Shown one piece after another: positions 27,510-36,894 of a stretch of 64,000 nt of DNA. Location: the NCBI GenBank assembly GCA_964410965.1, contig CAYPIY010000002.1, forward strand, positions 124,001-188,000, written 5' to 3'. The notes beneath the pieces were generated by a model. The model ran no database searches. It was not told the origin of the DNA and saw nothing but the letters and a program-made list of their open reading frames with translations. A program made the translations under genes and the position numbers. The DNA comes from JBBIRG01 sp964410965. GTDB taxonomy: Bacteria; CLD3; SB21; JBBIRG01. The stretch's first letter is position 1. The number at the start of each line of letters is the position of its first letter.

Positions 27510-27532
27510 ATGAATTCAAACCGAAAAAAGGA

Positions 27533-28666
27533 TTATCTGTGGGCAATCGGATCCGCGTTTCCGTCCGGATCGTTAATAGCATAACCGCTGGTGGTCACAT
27601 TACCAAGGAGAAGGATACCGCAGACATGCGGAGCCGCCATGGATGTTCCGCTCATGGTAGCTGTTCCGCCGCCTTTGTACAGGGACAGGATATTTACACC
27701 AGGCGCGGCATAATCAACCGGAGGATTGGCGTAGTTGGAGAAATAAGCAAACAGGTCGGCATTGTCAATCGCGGAAACCGTGTAGATGTTGGCGTGGTTC
27801 GCGCGGGCCGGGGAGCAGTTGTTCGCGTTCTGGCTTTCATTGCCCGCGGCGACAGCGACTTTGACGCCTTTTTGCGCGAGAGCGATCACGGCGTTATCCA
27901 GCGTCGTGCTGATGCCTCCGCCGATGCTGATGTTGGCGGCGTCACCGTTCGCGGCGACGGAAGCGACATAGTTCACTCCATTCATGACACTGGTGGTGGT
28001 TCCGCTTCCGCGACGGTCTAACACTTTAACCGCAACAACTGTTGCGCCGGCGGCTACGCCAATCGTGCCCACCGTGTTGTTTTTTGCGGCAACGATTCCG
28101 GCACAATGCGTTCCGTGTCCGTTGGCGTCATCTGCGTTTTTCTCTTTAGTGTAATTTTTGCTCCGGGCAACGTCAACCGTTAAATCGGGATGATCAAGAT
28201 CGATACCCGAATCAATGATCCATGCGGTTTTACCGACACCGCTGGCCGACCCGCCTATGCGCGTGATGCCCCAGGGAGTGGTCTGTGCGGTTGCCTTGCT
28301 CATCGATTCTTCAACAGCCAGATCCGGAATCCGGAAAACCTGATCCTGTTCCACGTATTTCACGCGGCGGTCGGCTTTCAGCGCATCGATTTTATCGGCA
28401 GGTACTTTTGCGGAAAAAGCATTGACGACATCCCATGTGTAACCGATTTCCATGTCATATTCGGGAGCCATTTCAGCGGCAGCAGCGGCGCTGGCTTTGG
28501 CGAAACTGTTATCCAGAACAACAATATACTGACCGGGAATCAGTGTCCCCGCCGGCGCATTGCTCAGATCCTGGTCAAATGTCAGGCTTCCTTTGTCGCT
28601 GTTTTCGCAGCTGAATAATGCCATCGCAAAACAAAGCGATAACACGAGGTACAGATTACGTTTCAT
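27533..28666 (-). CDS. Subtilisin-like (S8) serine protease lipoprotein with I9 propeptide
   Basis: The protein has 377 residues from 28666, chosen for its GGGAG ribosome site and immediate lipoprotein signal (lipobox ALFSC, C20). Residues 40-115 form an inhibitor-I9-type propeptide (PGQYIVVLDNSF...VKYVEQDQ). The catalytic domain has the triad Asp152 (IIDSGIDLDHPDL), His184 (NGHGTHCAG) and Ser342 (GTSMAAPHV), with oxyanion Asn276. It is therefore an active, membrane-anchored, probably cell-surface protease. A terminator follows. The C-terminus stops soon after the active-site Ser region and ends DPDGNADPIAHR, with no sorting domain. Confidence 0.95.
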   Translation of the reverse strand: MKRNLYLVLSLCFAMALFSCENSDKGSLTFDQDLSNAPAGTLIPGQYIVVLDNSFAKASAAAAAEMAPEYDMEIGYTWDVVNAFSAKVPADKIDALKADRRVKYVEQDQVFRIPDLAVEESMSKATAQTTPWGITRIGGSASGVGKTAWIIDSGIDLDHPDLTVDVARSKNYTKEKNADDANGHGTHCAGIVAAKNNTVGTIGVAAGATVVAVKVLDRRGSGTTTSVMNGVNYVASVAANGDAANISIGGGISTTLDNAVIALAQKGVKVAVAAGNESQNANNCSPARANHANIYTVSAIDNADLFAYFSNYANPPVDYAAPGVNILSLYKGGGTATMSGTSMAAPHVCGILLLGNVTTSGYAINDPDGNADPIAHR

Positions 28667-29227
28667 TTCAGTCTCCCTTTTTTGGTTTGATATGTTAATT
28701 AAATAAGTTCTCATCTTCATAATTATCTTAGCACATTTTATGCCGGTTTTTTTAAATTTGATATACGATTCGATCCAAAGTTATGAGAAAAGGATGCATT
28801 ATAAAGGATTGTAACAGCCGGTTTTTAATTATCATAAAATCAATATATTAAACTTTCTAAAATGAGATTTTAAGATAAAAACTTCTTTCTTTAATGATTT
28901 ATGTCACTTATGTTGTATGTAAAATTTGATTTAATCATTTGGTAAAGTTGAGCAAAAAATATTACACATAATGGCTTCATTAAGTGCATAAATAGGTAAA
29001 ATAATTATTAACAATATATTAATTGTACGTTATTTTACTTGTAAATATTCGTTCACATAAACAAAATTTTTCACAGCTCATGTACTTAGATAGTTGTAAG
29101 TATATAATCTTTGATCATACTGCTTAACGGAATGAAATCTCTTTTGATGACGATTATGTGTTAAATTTTCGAAAAAGAGTGGATTTTTATTGTCATTTGT
29201 TTTAATTTATTATGAACGGGTTTTATC
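28667..29227. other. AT-rich divergent intergenic region, 561 bp, no gene seen
   Basis: The start codons of the subtilase and the DUF47 gene face away from each other here. The DNA is far more AT-rich than its surroundings. A pair GTAAAATAA / TTATTTTAC around 28998-29040 could fold weakly. I found no open frame, tRNA fold or tandem repeat. Confidence 0.5.
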
Positions 29228-29869
29228 ATGGAAAAACAGCGGAACGGACATAAAATCGATAACCTGATCAATGAATATTTTGACCAGGTAATACAGGGCG
29301 CTTTGATTTTCCGCGAGGGAATCAGGTATTTTCTCCGCGAGGATACAGATCTTTTTGAAGAACATCGTAACCGTTTGGACGAGACGGAGGGAAAAGGCGA
29401 CACGTTCCGGCGGCTGATCGAAACGATGATCTACGACGCAAAACTTCTTTCCGAAGACCGGGGCGATGTACTGGGACTGATCGAAAACGCCGACAAAGTT
29501 CTGAACCGCCTGTCCATTACACTGATCGAACTGGGGATACAAAAACCGAACTTCCCTGCCGCCGTGAAACCGCTCGTTTTGCAGCAATGCGACCTGGTTT
29601 CCGGATCTGTTGAGCATATGGTCCACGGCATACGCATGTTTTTCGCGAAAGGGCAGAAATGCCAGGCCTGTATTCAGGAAGTCATGCAATGTGAAAAAGA
29701 AACGGATAAAATCGGGAACCGGATCCGGATGATCGTATTTCAGTCCGGGGCCGATCTTGCCTTAAAGAACCACCTTCGCTATTTTGTGAGCCAGTTTGAA
29801 GACATCGCGGATCAGGCTGAGGACGTCTGCGACAGGCTCGCTATCGCGCTGATCAAACGAAAAGAATGA
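29228..29869 (+). CDS. DUF47 / PhoU-like protein
   Basis: The protein has 213 residues, all helical, without a signal peptide. It has the pattern of TIGR00153-type DUF47 proteins, with DETEGKGDTFRRLIETMI and KETDKIGNRIRMIVFQSGADLALKNHLRYFVSQFEDIADQAEDVCDRLAI, where acidic residues recall the metal-binding E/D-xxx-D motifs of PhoU. Family members usually sit beside a low-affinity phosphate transporter (Pit) and modulate it. Here no pit gene follows. There is no clear Shine-Dalgarno site before the ATG. Confidence 0.85.
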   Translation: MEKQRNGHKIDNLINEYFDQVIQGALIFREGIRYFLREDTDLFEEHRNRLDETEGKGDTFRRLIETMIYDAKLLSEDRGDVLGLIENADKVLNRLSITLIELGIQKPNFPAAVKPLVLQQCDLVSGSVEHMVHGIRMFFAKGQKCQACIQEVMQCEKETDKIGNRIRMIVFQSGADLALKNHLRYFVSQFEDIADQAEDVCDRLAIALIKRKE

Positions 29870-30008
29870 AATCCTTCCGCTGAATACCATACATTCCGTC
29901 ATTCCGGACAATATGTGACGGGTGAACGGTCCTTTTCCGATCCATTAGGATTCATCACGGGCGCTGAAAAAAACTTGTCCTTCCTGCAATAAGGCCGTAC
30001 CGCAAGGA

Positions 30009-31157
30009 TCAGCCGTCATATCCTCGCACGGACGATTCCGGCAGGATTTTTCCAATATTATTCTTTTTCTGCCAGCGGTCCATGCGGATCAGGTCGTACC
30101 GCTTCAGATGACTGAAATCATGATTGAAGGCTGAATTGTCCTTTTTATTTTTTTCAAACAGGATGCGTCCGCTATCATTGCACAAAAAGGCTCGGTACCG
30201 GCCCTTTTCATGCATCAGTTCGCTTACAGCGCGAAACACATTCCGGAAATCCCTTCCTTCCCCGGCATGATCAAGGTAATGCACATCCGAACCCGATAGA
30301 ATCATATATGTGAACTTGAGCGATTTCTTTATCAATCCGACGGACTCGTCAATATATTCAATAAATGGCGGACGATTCCACGGGACGTCGTGATGGCACC
30401 AGTTGTCGGGGTGATTCAGCGCCGGACAGGGCTTGCGCGTCAGACAGGGTGAATACACGAATCCGCCGTCAGCGATCCACGCGTCCCGAAATTCCAGCAA
30501 CACGCGCGATGTGTTCTTCAATGCGGGCTCGATGCAGATCACAAACCCTCCCGGATTTATGAGTCCTCTCAGAGATTTGATTAATTGTTTCCGGGAATCG
30601 GCATCCAATTCATTCAGCACATTTCCGGCGATGATCAGATCGTATGTTTCAGCGGATGAAATTGGCGTTTGAAGATTGTGTATTTTAATTTCGATGCTTC
30701 GATTCCGGTATTGTAATAAGTTTTTCCGCAACTCCTGCAATGCCGCGCCAGAATGGTCCATCCCGGTGATGTCCAATTCCGGAATATCGGAACTGTTCTG
30801 CGCCTCAAGCCATGCCAGTAAACCGAGAATCATCGTTCCGGTGCCGGACCCGATATCGAGTACGCGGATTTGTTTTTTATTTTTAAAACATCCGGAACGC
30901 GCGATATCGTTCAGGGGAATATGGATTTTCAGTAAATTGGCGGTCATATAATACAATTGATAAGCCCGCCTGTAGTGAGGGTCATTCAGATAAGGCTTTT
31001 TTGTGAATTCTCCGCGCAAACTGTTTTTCGAAAGCTGTTCCGAAATATGGCGTATATAAGGCAAGCACGGTTTTAGCCGGCCGAAGGGCTGTGTTTGTAA
31101 ATCAAGATTGAGCGTCTGTTCCAGATAAGAAAGATAGGATTCCGGCAATGTCAGCAT
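30009..31157 (-). CDS. Rsm22/METTL17-family methyltransferase-like protein with cysteine cluster
   Basis: The protein has 382 residues. A class I SAM-binding motif, VLDIGSGTGTMILGLL (residues 99-114), is followed by NVLNELDADSR and GGFVICIEPALKNTSR. C238-x5-C244-x9-C254 in SPCLTRKPCPALNHPDNWCHH, with C326 further on, match the four-cysteine pattern of Rsm22/METTL17 proteins, which carry an Fe-S cluster and act in small ribosomal subunit assembly. It starts 9 bp after serS in what looks like one transcript. Whether it still methylates rRNA is unknown. Confidence 0.88.
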   Translation of the reverse strand: MLTLPESYLSYLEQTLNLDLQTQPFGRLKPCLPYIRHISEQLSKNSLRGEFTKKPYLNDPHYRRAYQLYYMTANLLKIHIPLNDIARSGCFKNKKQIRVLDIGSGTGTMILGLLAWLEAQNSSDIPELDITGMDHSGAALQELRKNLLQYRNRSIEIKIHNLQTPISSAETYDLIIAGNVLNELDADSRKQLIKSLRGLINPGGFVICIEPALKNTSRVLLEFRDAWIADGGFVYSPCLTRKPCPALNHPDNWCHHDVPWNRPPFIEYIDESVGLIKKSLKFTYMILSGSDVHYLDHAGEGRDFRNVFRAVSELMHEKGRYRAFLCNDSGRILFEKNKKDNSAFNHDFSHLKRYDLIRMDRWQKKNNIGKILPESSVRGYDG

Positions 31158-31166
31158 GTCGCCGGA

Positions 31167-32438
31167 TCAGTGAACCGATTTGATGATATCGGTTTTCATA
31201 TATGGACGCAGGACTTTCGGGACAATCACCGATCCTTCGTCGGTCTGGTTGTTCTCGAGTATGGCGGAAACGATTCTCGGGAGCGCGAGGCCGGAGCCGT
31301 TCAAGGTATGAACGAATTCAAGTTTACCTGCGGTGTTGCGGAATTTGATATTCATCCGTCGCGCCTGGAACGCCTCGAAATTACTGCACGAGGACACTTC
31401 AAGCCATCGCTGTTGGCCTGCCGACCATACTTCCAGATCGTACTTTTTCGTCTGAGTGAATCCCATGTCGCCTTTGCACATGAACAGCACCCGGTAAGGA
31501 AGTTCCAATAACTGAAGCAGCCGTGCGGCGTCGTTTTTCAGGCTTTCCAATTCATCATACGATGTTTCGGGAAGAACGAATTTCACGAGTTCGACTTTAT
31601 CAAACTGGTGCAGGCGGTTCAGGCCGCGTACGTCCTTGCCGTAGGAACCGGCTTCGCGGCGGAAACAGGGCGTGTACGCGGCGTATTTGACAGGCAATTT
31701 ATCGGCGGCGAGAATTTCCTCGCGGTGAATATTGGTTACCGGTACTTCCGCTGTGGGAATCAGGTAAAATTCATCACGCGTGGCGACATACATCTGGTCT
31801 TCTTTGTCGGGCAATTGACCTGTGCCGGTAGCGCTCTCGGCGTTGACCATAACAGGCGTCTGGACTTCGGTGTAGCCGTTCTCAATGGCCTGATCGAGAA
31901 AGAAATTGATCAACGCTCTTTGTAATGTCGCGCCCTGCCCTTTGTACACGGGAAATCCCGCGCCGGTGATTTTCGTGCCGGTTTCAAAATCGATCAGGTC
32001 CAGCTGTTTCACGATGTCCCAGTGCGGCTTCATCGTAAAATCCGTTTTCGGTATTTCGCCCCAGGTTTCGGTAACGACGTTATCTTCGGGTTTCGATCCC
32101 GCGGGAACGCTTTCATGCGGTATGTTCGGCACGGTCAGCATCACCAGCCGGAGATTCGTTTCGGCGGCTTTTAGTTTTTCGTCGAGCGCTTTGATTTCAT
32201 CGCCGACGGTTTTCATCTCCGCGATCAGGTCGTCCGCGTTCTGCTTGTTTTTCTTCATCCGCGCGATTTCTTCGGATGTTTTGTTACGCTTCGCTTTCAG
32301 TTCCTCGACTTTCTGGATGATTGTTTTCCTTTCATCGTCGTAACGGATGATCGCGTCGATATCGGCTTCAAAACCTTTATCTTTGGCGGATTGTTTTACG
32401 GTTTCAATATTGTCGCGGATGAATTTTAAATCGAGCAT
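31167..32438 (-). CDS. serS: Seryl-tRNA synthetase
   Basis: The protein has 423 residues from the ATG at 32438, which has AGAGG six bases upstream. An N-terminal coiled-coil arm (residues 30-100, rich in KVEELKAKRNKTSEEIARMKK) precedes a class II catalytic core with FYLIPTAEVPVTNIH, TPCFRREAGSYGKDVRGLNRLHQFDKVE and LNGSGLALPR (motif 3). It charges tRNA-Ser, and tRNA-Sec where present. It lies between the Gfo/Idh oxidoreductase (88 bp upstream) and the Rsm22-like gene (9 bp downstream). Confidence 0.98.
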   Translation of the reverse strand: MLDLKFIRDNIETVKQSAKDKGFEADIDAIIRYDDERKTIIQKVEELKAKRNKTSEEIARMKKNKQNADDLIAEMKTVGDEIKALDEKLKAAETNLRLVMLTVPNIPHESVPAGSKPEDNVVTETWGEIPKTDFTMKPHWDIVKQLDLIDFETGTKITGAGFPVYKGQGATLQRALINFFLDQAIENGYTEVQTPVMVNAESATGTGQLPDKEDQMYVATRDEFYLIPTAEVPVTNIHREEILAADKLPVKYAAYTPCFRREAGSYGKDVRGLNRLHQFDKVELVKFVLPETSYDELESLKNDAARLLQLLELPYRVLFMCKGDMGFTQTKKYDLEVWSAGQQRWLEVSSCSNFEAFQARRMNIKFRNTAGKLEFVHTLNGSGLALPRIVSAILENNQTDEGSVIVPKVLRPYMKTDIIKSVH

Positions 32439-32526
32439 ATCGGCCTCTTTCAAAAGATGGTTAATGGCGCGGCATAATAAGGATAAAGTTATAAAAAATC
32501 AACTGCCGATGTTTCACAGCATCGGA

Positions 32527-33399
32527 TCACGCGCCGATAATCTCAAGCGTTCGTATTCCGTCCTGCAAATTCGCAAGATGGTTGCACTTCCCGTTTTTTA
32601 TAAAACCGATCATTTCCGTCAATTGGCTTTGCGCCGCATCTATGGCGGAATCAACGGGAATTATGTATTCTGATTTTCCGGTCTTTTTAATAAGCGTTTT
32701 CGCCAGCAGATCTCCTTCAAAGACGGAGTCTTCGGTTTGAATGGTCAACCGCCGGATTTTTTGAAAATTATCGGTCGCGGAATGAATCTGGACGGGTATA
32801 TTATTATCTAACGTAAGGGATATTTCATAATGCTGGCCGGAACCAGTGTGTTTTTCACGAATCGAATGGCCAATAATCTCTTTTCCTGACAGGAACCCTG
32901 CAAGATCAATATCATGCACGGAGATGTCCTGCAGAAGCCCGTCGGAAATTATATTCCGTGATGGTTGTACGATCCGAATAAAAGACATCTCATGAATAAT
33001 TGATTTTCTCAGTTCCGGAAGTATCGCCTGAATGACCGGGTTAAACCGTTCCGTGAACGACACGAAAACGGGAACACCGAGCTTTAACCGTAATTCATCC
33101 AGTTCACGGGCTTCCTGCAGAGTGCGTGTGACCGGTTTTTCAATCAGTACGGGAATTTGTATCTTGATACATTCCGCGCCGTGGTCCGCGTGTGTTTTTG
33201 TCGGTGAAGCAATGATGCAGGCGTCGAATGCGGGTGTTTCACAGGCGTCTGAAAAAGATCTGAAAACAGGTTCAGCAATGTCCCCTTCATCGAAAGTCGG
33301 ATCAACGACTGCGGCAATGTCCGCGTCACTTATCCGCTTAACGGCGTTGTAATGGATGCGGCCCATCCGCCCGAAACCGATAATCAGAAAGCGCGTCAT
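32527..33399 (-). CDS. Gfo/Idh/MocA-family NAD(P)-dependent oxidoreductase
   Basis: The protein has 290 residues with a Rossmann start, FLIIGFGRMGRIHYNAVKRI, then the family motif EKPVTRTLQEA (equivalent to EKP) and a substrate region HDIDLAGFLSG (D-x3-H type). These enzymes oxidise or reduce sugars. It begins 3 bp after the aminotransferase gene; the two together resemble the oxidation-plus-transamination pair that builds amino sugars for surface glycans. The substrate is not known. Confidence 0.9.
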   Translation of the reverse strand: MTRFLIIGFGRMGRIHYNAVKRISDADIAAVVDPTFDEGDIAEPVFRSFSDACETPAFDACIIASPTKTHADHGAECIKIQIPVLIEKPVTRTLQEARELDELRLKLGVPVFVSFTERFNPVIQAILPELRKSIIHEMSFIRIVQPSRNIISDGLLQDISVHDIDLAGFLSGKEIIGHSIREKHTGSGQHYEISLTLDNNIPVQIHSATDNFQKIRRLTIQTEDSVFEGDLLAKTLIKKTGKSEYIIPVDSAIDAAQSQLTEMIGFIKNGKCNHLANLQDGIRTLEIIGA

Positions 33400-33402
33400 C
33401 CT

Positions 33403-34488
33403 TTATAACTTCGATACAATATAATCCTGTTGTTCATGCGTCAGGAAGGCGCTCATCGGCAGGCTGAACACTTCCCGGCTGACGGTTTCGGTGACGGGGA
33501 AATCCTTCGGGTCATGCGGGATATGGCGGATCGCTTCCTGACTGTACAGCGGGACGGGATAATGAATGGCCGTCGGAATACTGCTGTCATTCAGATGCTG
33601 AATCACTTCTTCCCTTTCTTTGGATCGGACAGTATATTGCGCGTAAACGCAGTCCCGATCGTCTTTCACGGTCGGCGTGATCAGCGGTTTGTTTTTCAGC
33701 ATTTCGTCATATCGTTTCGCCAGCGCCTGGCGGACAGGAAGTTCCCTGTCAAGGTGTTTCAGTTTGACGTTCAGGATCGCCGCCTGCATCGTGTCGAGCC
33801 GCCCGTTGATGCCGATCAACCGGTGATGGTAACGCTGCGACTGCCCGTGATTCATGATCATGCGGATGCGTTTGCCGAGTTCATCGTCGTTCGTGAACAC
33901 CGCGCCGCCGTCCCCGTAACAACCCAGCGGCTTGGACGGGAAAAAGCTGGTGCATCCGATGTCCGACAAATTGCAGGATTTTCTTCCTTTATAAGCGGCG
34001 CCGAAACTCTGCGCGGCGTCTTCAATCACGATTAATCCGCGCTTTTTAGAAATGGCGTTGATTTCATCCATATCGGCGCACTGGCCGTAGAGCGAAACCG
34101 GTATGATGGCGCGTGTTTTGGAAGTGATCTTTGATTCGATGAGATTCGGATTTAAGTTATAGGTTTTTTCGTCTATATCGGCGAACACCGGCACGCCGCC
34201 AAGCAGCACGATCACTTCTACCGTAGCGAAAAAACTGAAAGGCGTGGTAATCACTTCCTCGCCCGGCTTCAGGTCAATCGCCATCAGCGCAAGCAGTAAC
34301 GCGTCGGTTCCGCTGGAACAGGATATGCAGTGTTTTGAGCCCGTGTAATGAGCGAGTCCCTGTTCAAGTTCCTCGACCGCTTTACCGCGGATGAACGCCG
34401 TCTGGTCAATCACCGCCTGCAGGGAAGAATCAATTTCGTTTTTATACGCCCGGTATTGCGCGTTCAAATCGCAAAATGGAATGTTCAT
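33403..34488 (-). CDS. DegT/DnrJ/EryC1/StrS-family sugar aminotransferase
   Basis: The protein has 361 residues from the ATG at 34488, with AAGGGAT upstream. Typical motifs are IPFCDLNAQY at the N-terminus, SSGTDALLLALMA (cofactor site), VIEDAAQSFGA and SFFPSKPLGCYGDGGAVFTND, in which the Lys of PSKPLG binds pyridoxal phosphate. It transfers an amino group to a keto-sugar nucleotide. The upstream flippase and downstream oxidoreductase genes point to an O-antigen, capsule or similar glycan. Confidence 0.93.
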   Translation of the reverse strand: MNIPFCDLNAQYRAYKNEIDSSLQAVIDQTAFIRGKAVEELEQGLAHYTGSKHCISCSSGTDALLLALMAIDLKPGEEVITTPFSFFATVEVIVLLGGVPVFADIDEKTYNLNPNLIESKITSKTRAIIPVSLYGQCADMDEINAISKKRGLIVIEDAAQSFGAAYKGRKSCNLSDIGCTSFFPSKPLGCYGDGGAVFTNDDELGKRIRMIMNHGQSQRYHHRLIGINGRLDTMQAAILNVKLKHLDRELPVRQALAKRYDEMLKNKPLITPTVKDDRDCVYAQYTVRSKEREEVIQHLNDSSIPTAIHYPVPLYSQEAIRHIPHDPKDFPVTETVSREVFSLPMSAFLTHEQQDYIVSKL

Positions 34489-34528
34489 ATTTATCCCTTT
34501 TCTGTTATGCATGATGAAATATATTTTT

Positions 34529-35875
34529 TTACTTTTCTTCGATCCCCCTTCCCCGGCTCATGATAAAATGCTTGATATCGCTTACGCGGCAAAGAACACG
34601 GTACAGTGTAATATCCAATAACTGGTTCCGTTTCAAAATCCATTTATTCAGAAACACAGCTACGATATTGATAATAATAACCGATAAAATTGCTCCCTGA
34701 ACGCCCATCAGCGAGATCAGTATCCAGGAAAAAAACAGGTTGAGAAATATGGTCGCGGCATTGATATAGAACGCAGTTTTCATTTGGTTGGCCGCCACAT
34801 ATACGCATCCGAACACCGAATTCCACGGCACGAATAATGAAAGGAGCGCCGACCACTGAATGATAACCGCCGCTTCGCTGAAGTCCGGATTCGGCGTCAT
34901 GATCCTGATAATGGTACCTGCAAAAAGTATAAATACGGCGGAAACCGGAAGCAGCAGAACAACGGAAAAGCAAACCGCTTTTTCACATATTGTGAGAATA
35001 ATATCCTTCGCGTTCCGGGCAAATTGCCTCGAGAGAACCGGAACTAACAGCGACTGAGCGATCTGGCTGAACAGGAGAAAAACCCTGAGAAAGGTTTTGG
35101 CCACCGCGTAAATGCCGAGTTCGCGCGGGCTTAAGAGCGAGATAATCATGTAATTGTCGGACTGTTCGTAAATGTTGTTGGCGAACGCGCTCATCAGGCT
35201 GAATTTCCCGAAATCATACATCCTTTTTACCTGAGAGGCCAGGCCGCGGAAACAAAAACGCCAGTATTTCCAGGTGATGAAGAAGGCTGCAATCGATGAC
35301 AGGGCGTACGCGTAAATATTAATCGTAAACAAATCGGCGGCATTCTTCAGCGACTGTTCAGCGATCATGTAATGCATCAGCCCGATCGCGGCCAAAAAAT
35401 AAATCGTATCGATCACCACCAGTTTGAAGAGGTCGTATTTTGCCTGGAGTATATAAAGAATATAATTCCGCGCGAAAAAAGATACCGCCATCAGCGGCAG
35501 CAGCAGAATCAGTTCAGAGAGTGATGCGGCGTCGTTCAGATTCGCTGAAAACCACGATACGAGCAGCGGTTCGCAGGCTATGGCGCCGCCGATGGCAATC
35601 ATCAAAAACGCCGCGTTCATCAGCAGTCCTGCCGTCATAATCGAACGGTAATCGTTAGTTTCGGCGGAAAATTTCATCATCGGCTGGAGCGCGAAACTGG
35701 ACCCGAAATTCACGATGACGAGAAACACCGATTGGTATATGATTGTAAAAATGCCGTATTCTTCAACCGGAAGGCTGGAAATGCTCAGTTTCATGAAGTA
35801 AAGCCCGAAAAAAACGGTCATAACCTTGTCAGTTACCGTCCAGACTCCTTTGCCGAGGTGCTCACTGAATTTCAT
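34529..35875 (-). CDS. Polysaccharide flippase (Wzx/MATE-like)
   Basis: The protein has 448 residues with about 12-14 membrane helices. It shows the pattern of the oligosaccharide flippase family, including MKFSAETNDYRSIMTAGLLMNAAFLMIAIGG and YDFGKFSLMSAFANNIYEQSDNYMI. It moves lipid-linked sugar units across the inner membrane. The ATG at 35875 is chosen because it precedes the first helix; the ribosome site is weak (GGTGG). The gene is first in the operon flippase-DegT-Gfo/Idh, probably continuing to serS. Confidence 0.88.
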   Translation of the reverse strand: MKFSEHLGKGVWTVTDKVMTVFFGLYFMKLSISSLPVEEYGIFTIIYQSVFLVIVNFGSSFALQPMMKFSAETNDYRSIMTAGLLMNAAFLMIAIGGAIACEPLLVSWFSANLNDAASLSELILLLPLMAVSFFARNYILYILQAKYDLFKLVVIDTIYFLAAIGLMHYMIAEQSLKNAADLFTINIYAYALSSIAAFFITWKYWRFCFRGLASQVKRMYDFGKFSLMSAFANNIYEQSDNYMIISLLSPRELGIYAVAKTFLRVFLLFSQIAQSLLVPVLSRQFARNAKDIILTICEKAVCFSVVLLLPVSAVFILFAGTIIRIMTPNPDFSEAAVIIQWSALLSLFVPWNSVFGCVYVAANQMKTAFYINAATIFLNLFFSWILISLMGVQGAILSVIIINIVAVFLNKWILKRNQLLDITLYRVLCRVSDIKHFIMSRGRGIEEK

Positions 35876-36195
35876 AACCACCGGAACATTTCGATGAAGC
35901 AAAAGAACAATTTTTCATTTTACAGCCGTATCCGGTGAAAAAATCAGTCCGGTTCTAAGGGCTGAAAACACGAAAATGACTTGCATTTATTTTCAATTTC
36001 TTTTAAGTTTTAATAGTTGATTTCACACCCGTGAGTTCTTGTGCAACCCTTTTGTTTTTTGATGTCTTTGTTGTTATTCTTTTTTATTATTCATTTTTCT
36101 ATATACAATTTTACCGGCAAAATTGCAAGGCAATCCTCCTTTCGAAACGGCCGGCACTGGTTGTTCAATGTTTCACTAAACCCTGGAGTCTGATC
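35876..36195. other. Divergent promoter region, flippase / sdhC
   Basis: This 320 bp AT-rich region lies between divergent starts. A TTGCAT at 35981-35986 with a 17-base spacer to TAAGTT is a possible sdh promoter, but it is weak. The frame of sdhC remains open back to 36031, with low-complexity hydrophobic residues that I take to be non-coding. Confidence 0.4.
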
Positions 36196-36894
36196 ATGCG
36201 TTCTTTTACTGCGATCGCCTGGTCATCGGTGGGGAAAAAGGTTTTTACGGGCATCACCGGATTTAGCCTGAGCGGTTTTGTTCTCGTGCATCTGGCGGGA
36301 AACATGACCCTGCTCGACAGTTCCGGAGAATTGTTTAACCTTTACGCCCATCATTTGATCAGCATGGGGCCGCTGCTGTATGTTGCCGAGGCGGTGCTCG
36401 TATCCGTTTTTCTCATTCACATGTTAATCGGTCTGACAATTTTTATCAGCAAATTACGCGGCCGGCCGGTTCCGTATGACGTGTATACCAGCGCCGGCGG
36501 CAACAGCCGCCAGACCCTTTCATCGAAAACGATGATCTACACCGGCGCGCTGATGATGATTTTCATGGTTGTGCATCTGATCAATTTTAAATACGGGCCT
36601 TACTACACTACCCTTATCGACGGGAAAGAAGTCCGCGATTTATACCGGCTGGTTCTTGAAACGTTCGCACGGGAAGGCTACATTATATATTATGTCCTTT
36701 CGATGGTGTTTCTGGGATATCATCTCCGTCATGGTTTCTGGAGCGCGTTCCAGTCGCTTGGTTTGAACCACCCGGTCTGGACAAAACCTGTTTATGTGAT
36801 CGGGGTACTCTTCGCCGTTCTCCTTGGTTTCGGTTTTATTTTTCTGCCGGTTTGGCTTTATATCCAGGCTCATTACCCGGGAGGTTTATCATGA
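36196..36894 (+). CDS. sdhC: Succinate dehydrogenase / fumarate reductase cytochrome b subunit
   Basis: The protein has 232 residues from the ATG at 36196, with TGGAG nine bases upstream. Five membrane helices and conserved histidines (VLVHLAGNM, YAHHLI, MVVHLINFKYG, YHLRHGFW) match the b558-type single-subunit anchor with two haems found in Bacteroidota and Bacillus. It passes electrons between the flavoprotein and Fe-S subunits and menaquinone. Its stop overlaps the sdhA start. Confidence 0.95.
   Translation: MRSFTAIAWSSVGKKVFTGITGFSLSGFVLVHLAGNMTLLDSSGELFNLYAHHLISMGPLLYVAEAVLVSVFLIHMLIGLTIFISKLRGRPVPYDVYTSAGGNSRQTLSSKTMIYTGALMMIFMVVHLINFKYGPYYTTLIDGKEVRDLYRLVLETFAREGYIIYYVLSMVFLGYHLRHGFWSAFQSLGLNHPVWTKPVYVIGVLFAVLLGFGFIFLPVWLYIQAHYPGGLS

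Noticed and set aside
28667..29227. Replication origin in the AT-rich gap
   Set aside because: No cluster of DnaA-box-like sequences and no dnaA, dnaN or parAB gene nearby.
36031..36195. N-terminal extension of sdhC
   Set aside because: No ribosome site at 36031; the ATG at 36196 has TGGAG and begins at the usual N-terminus.
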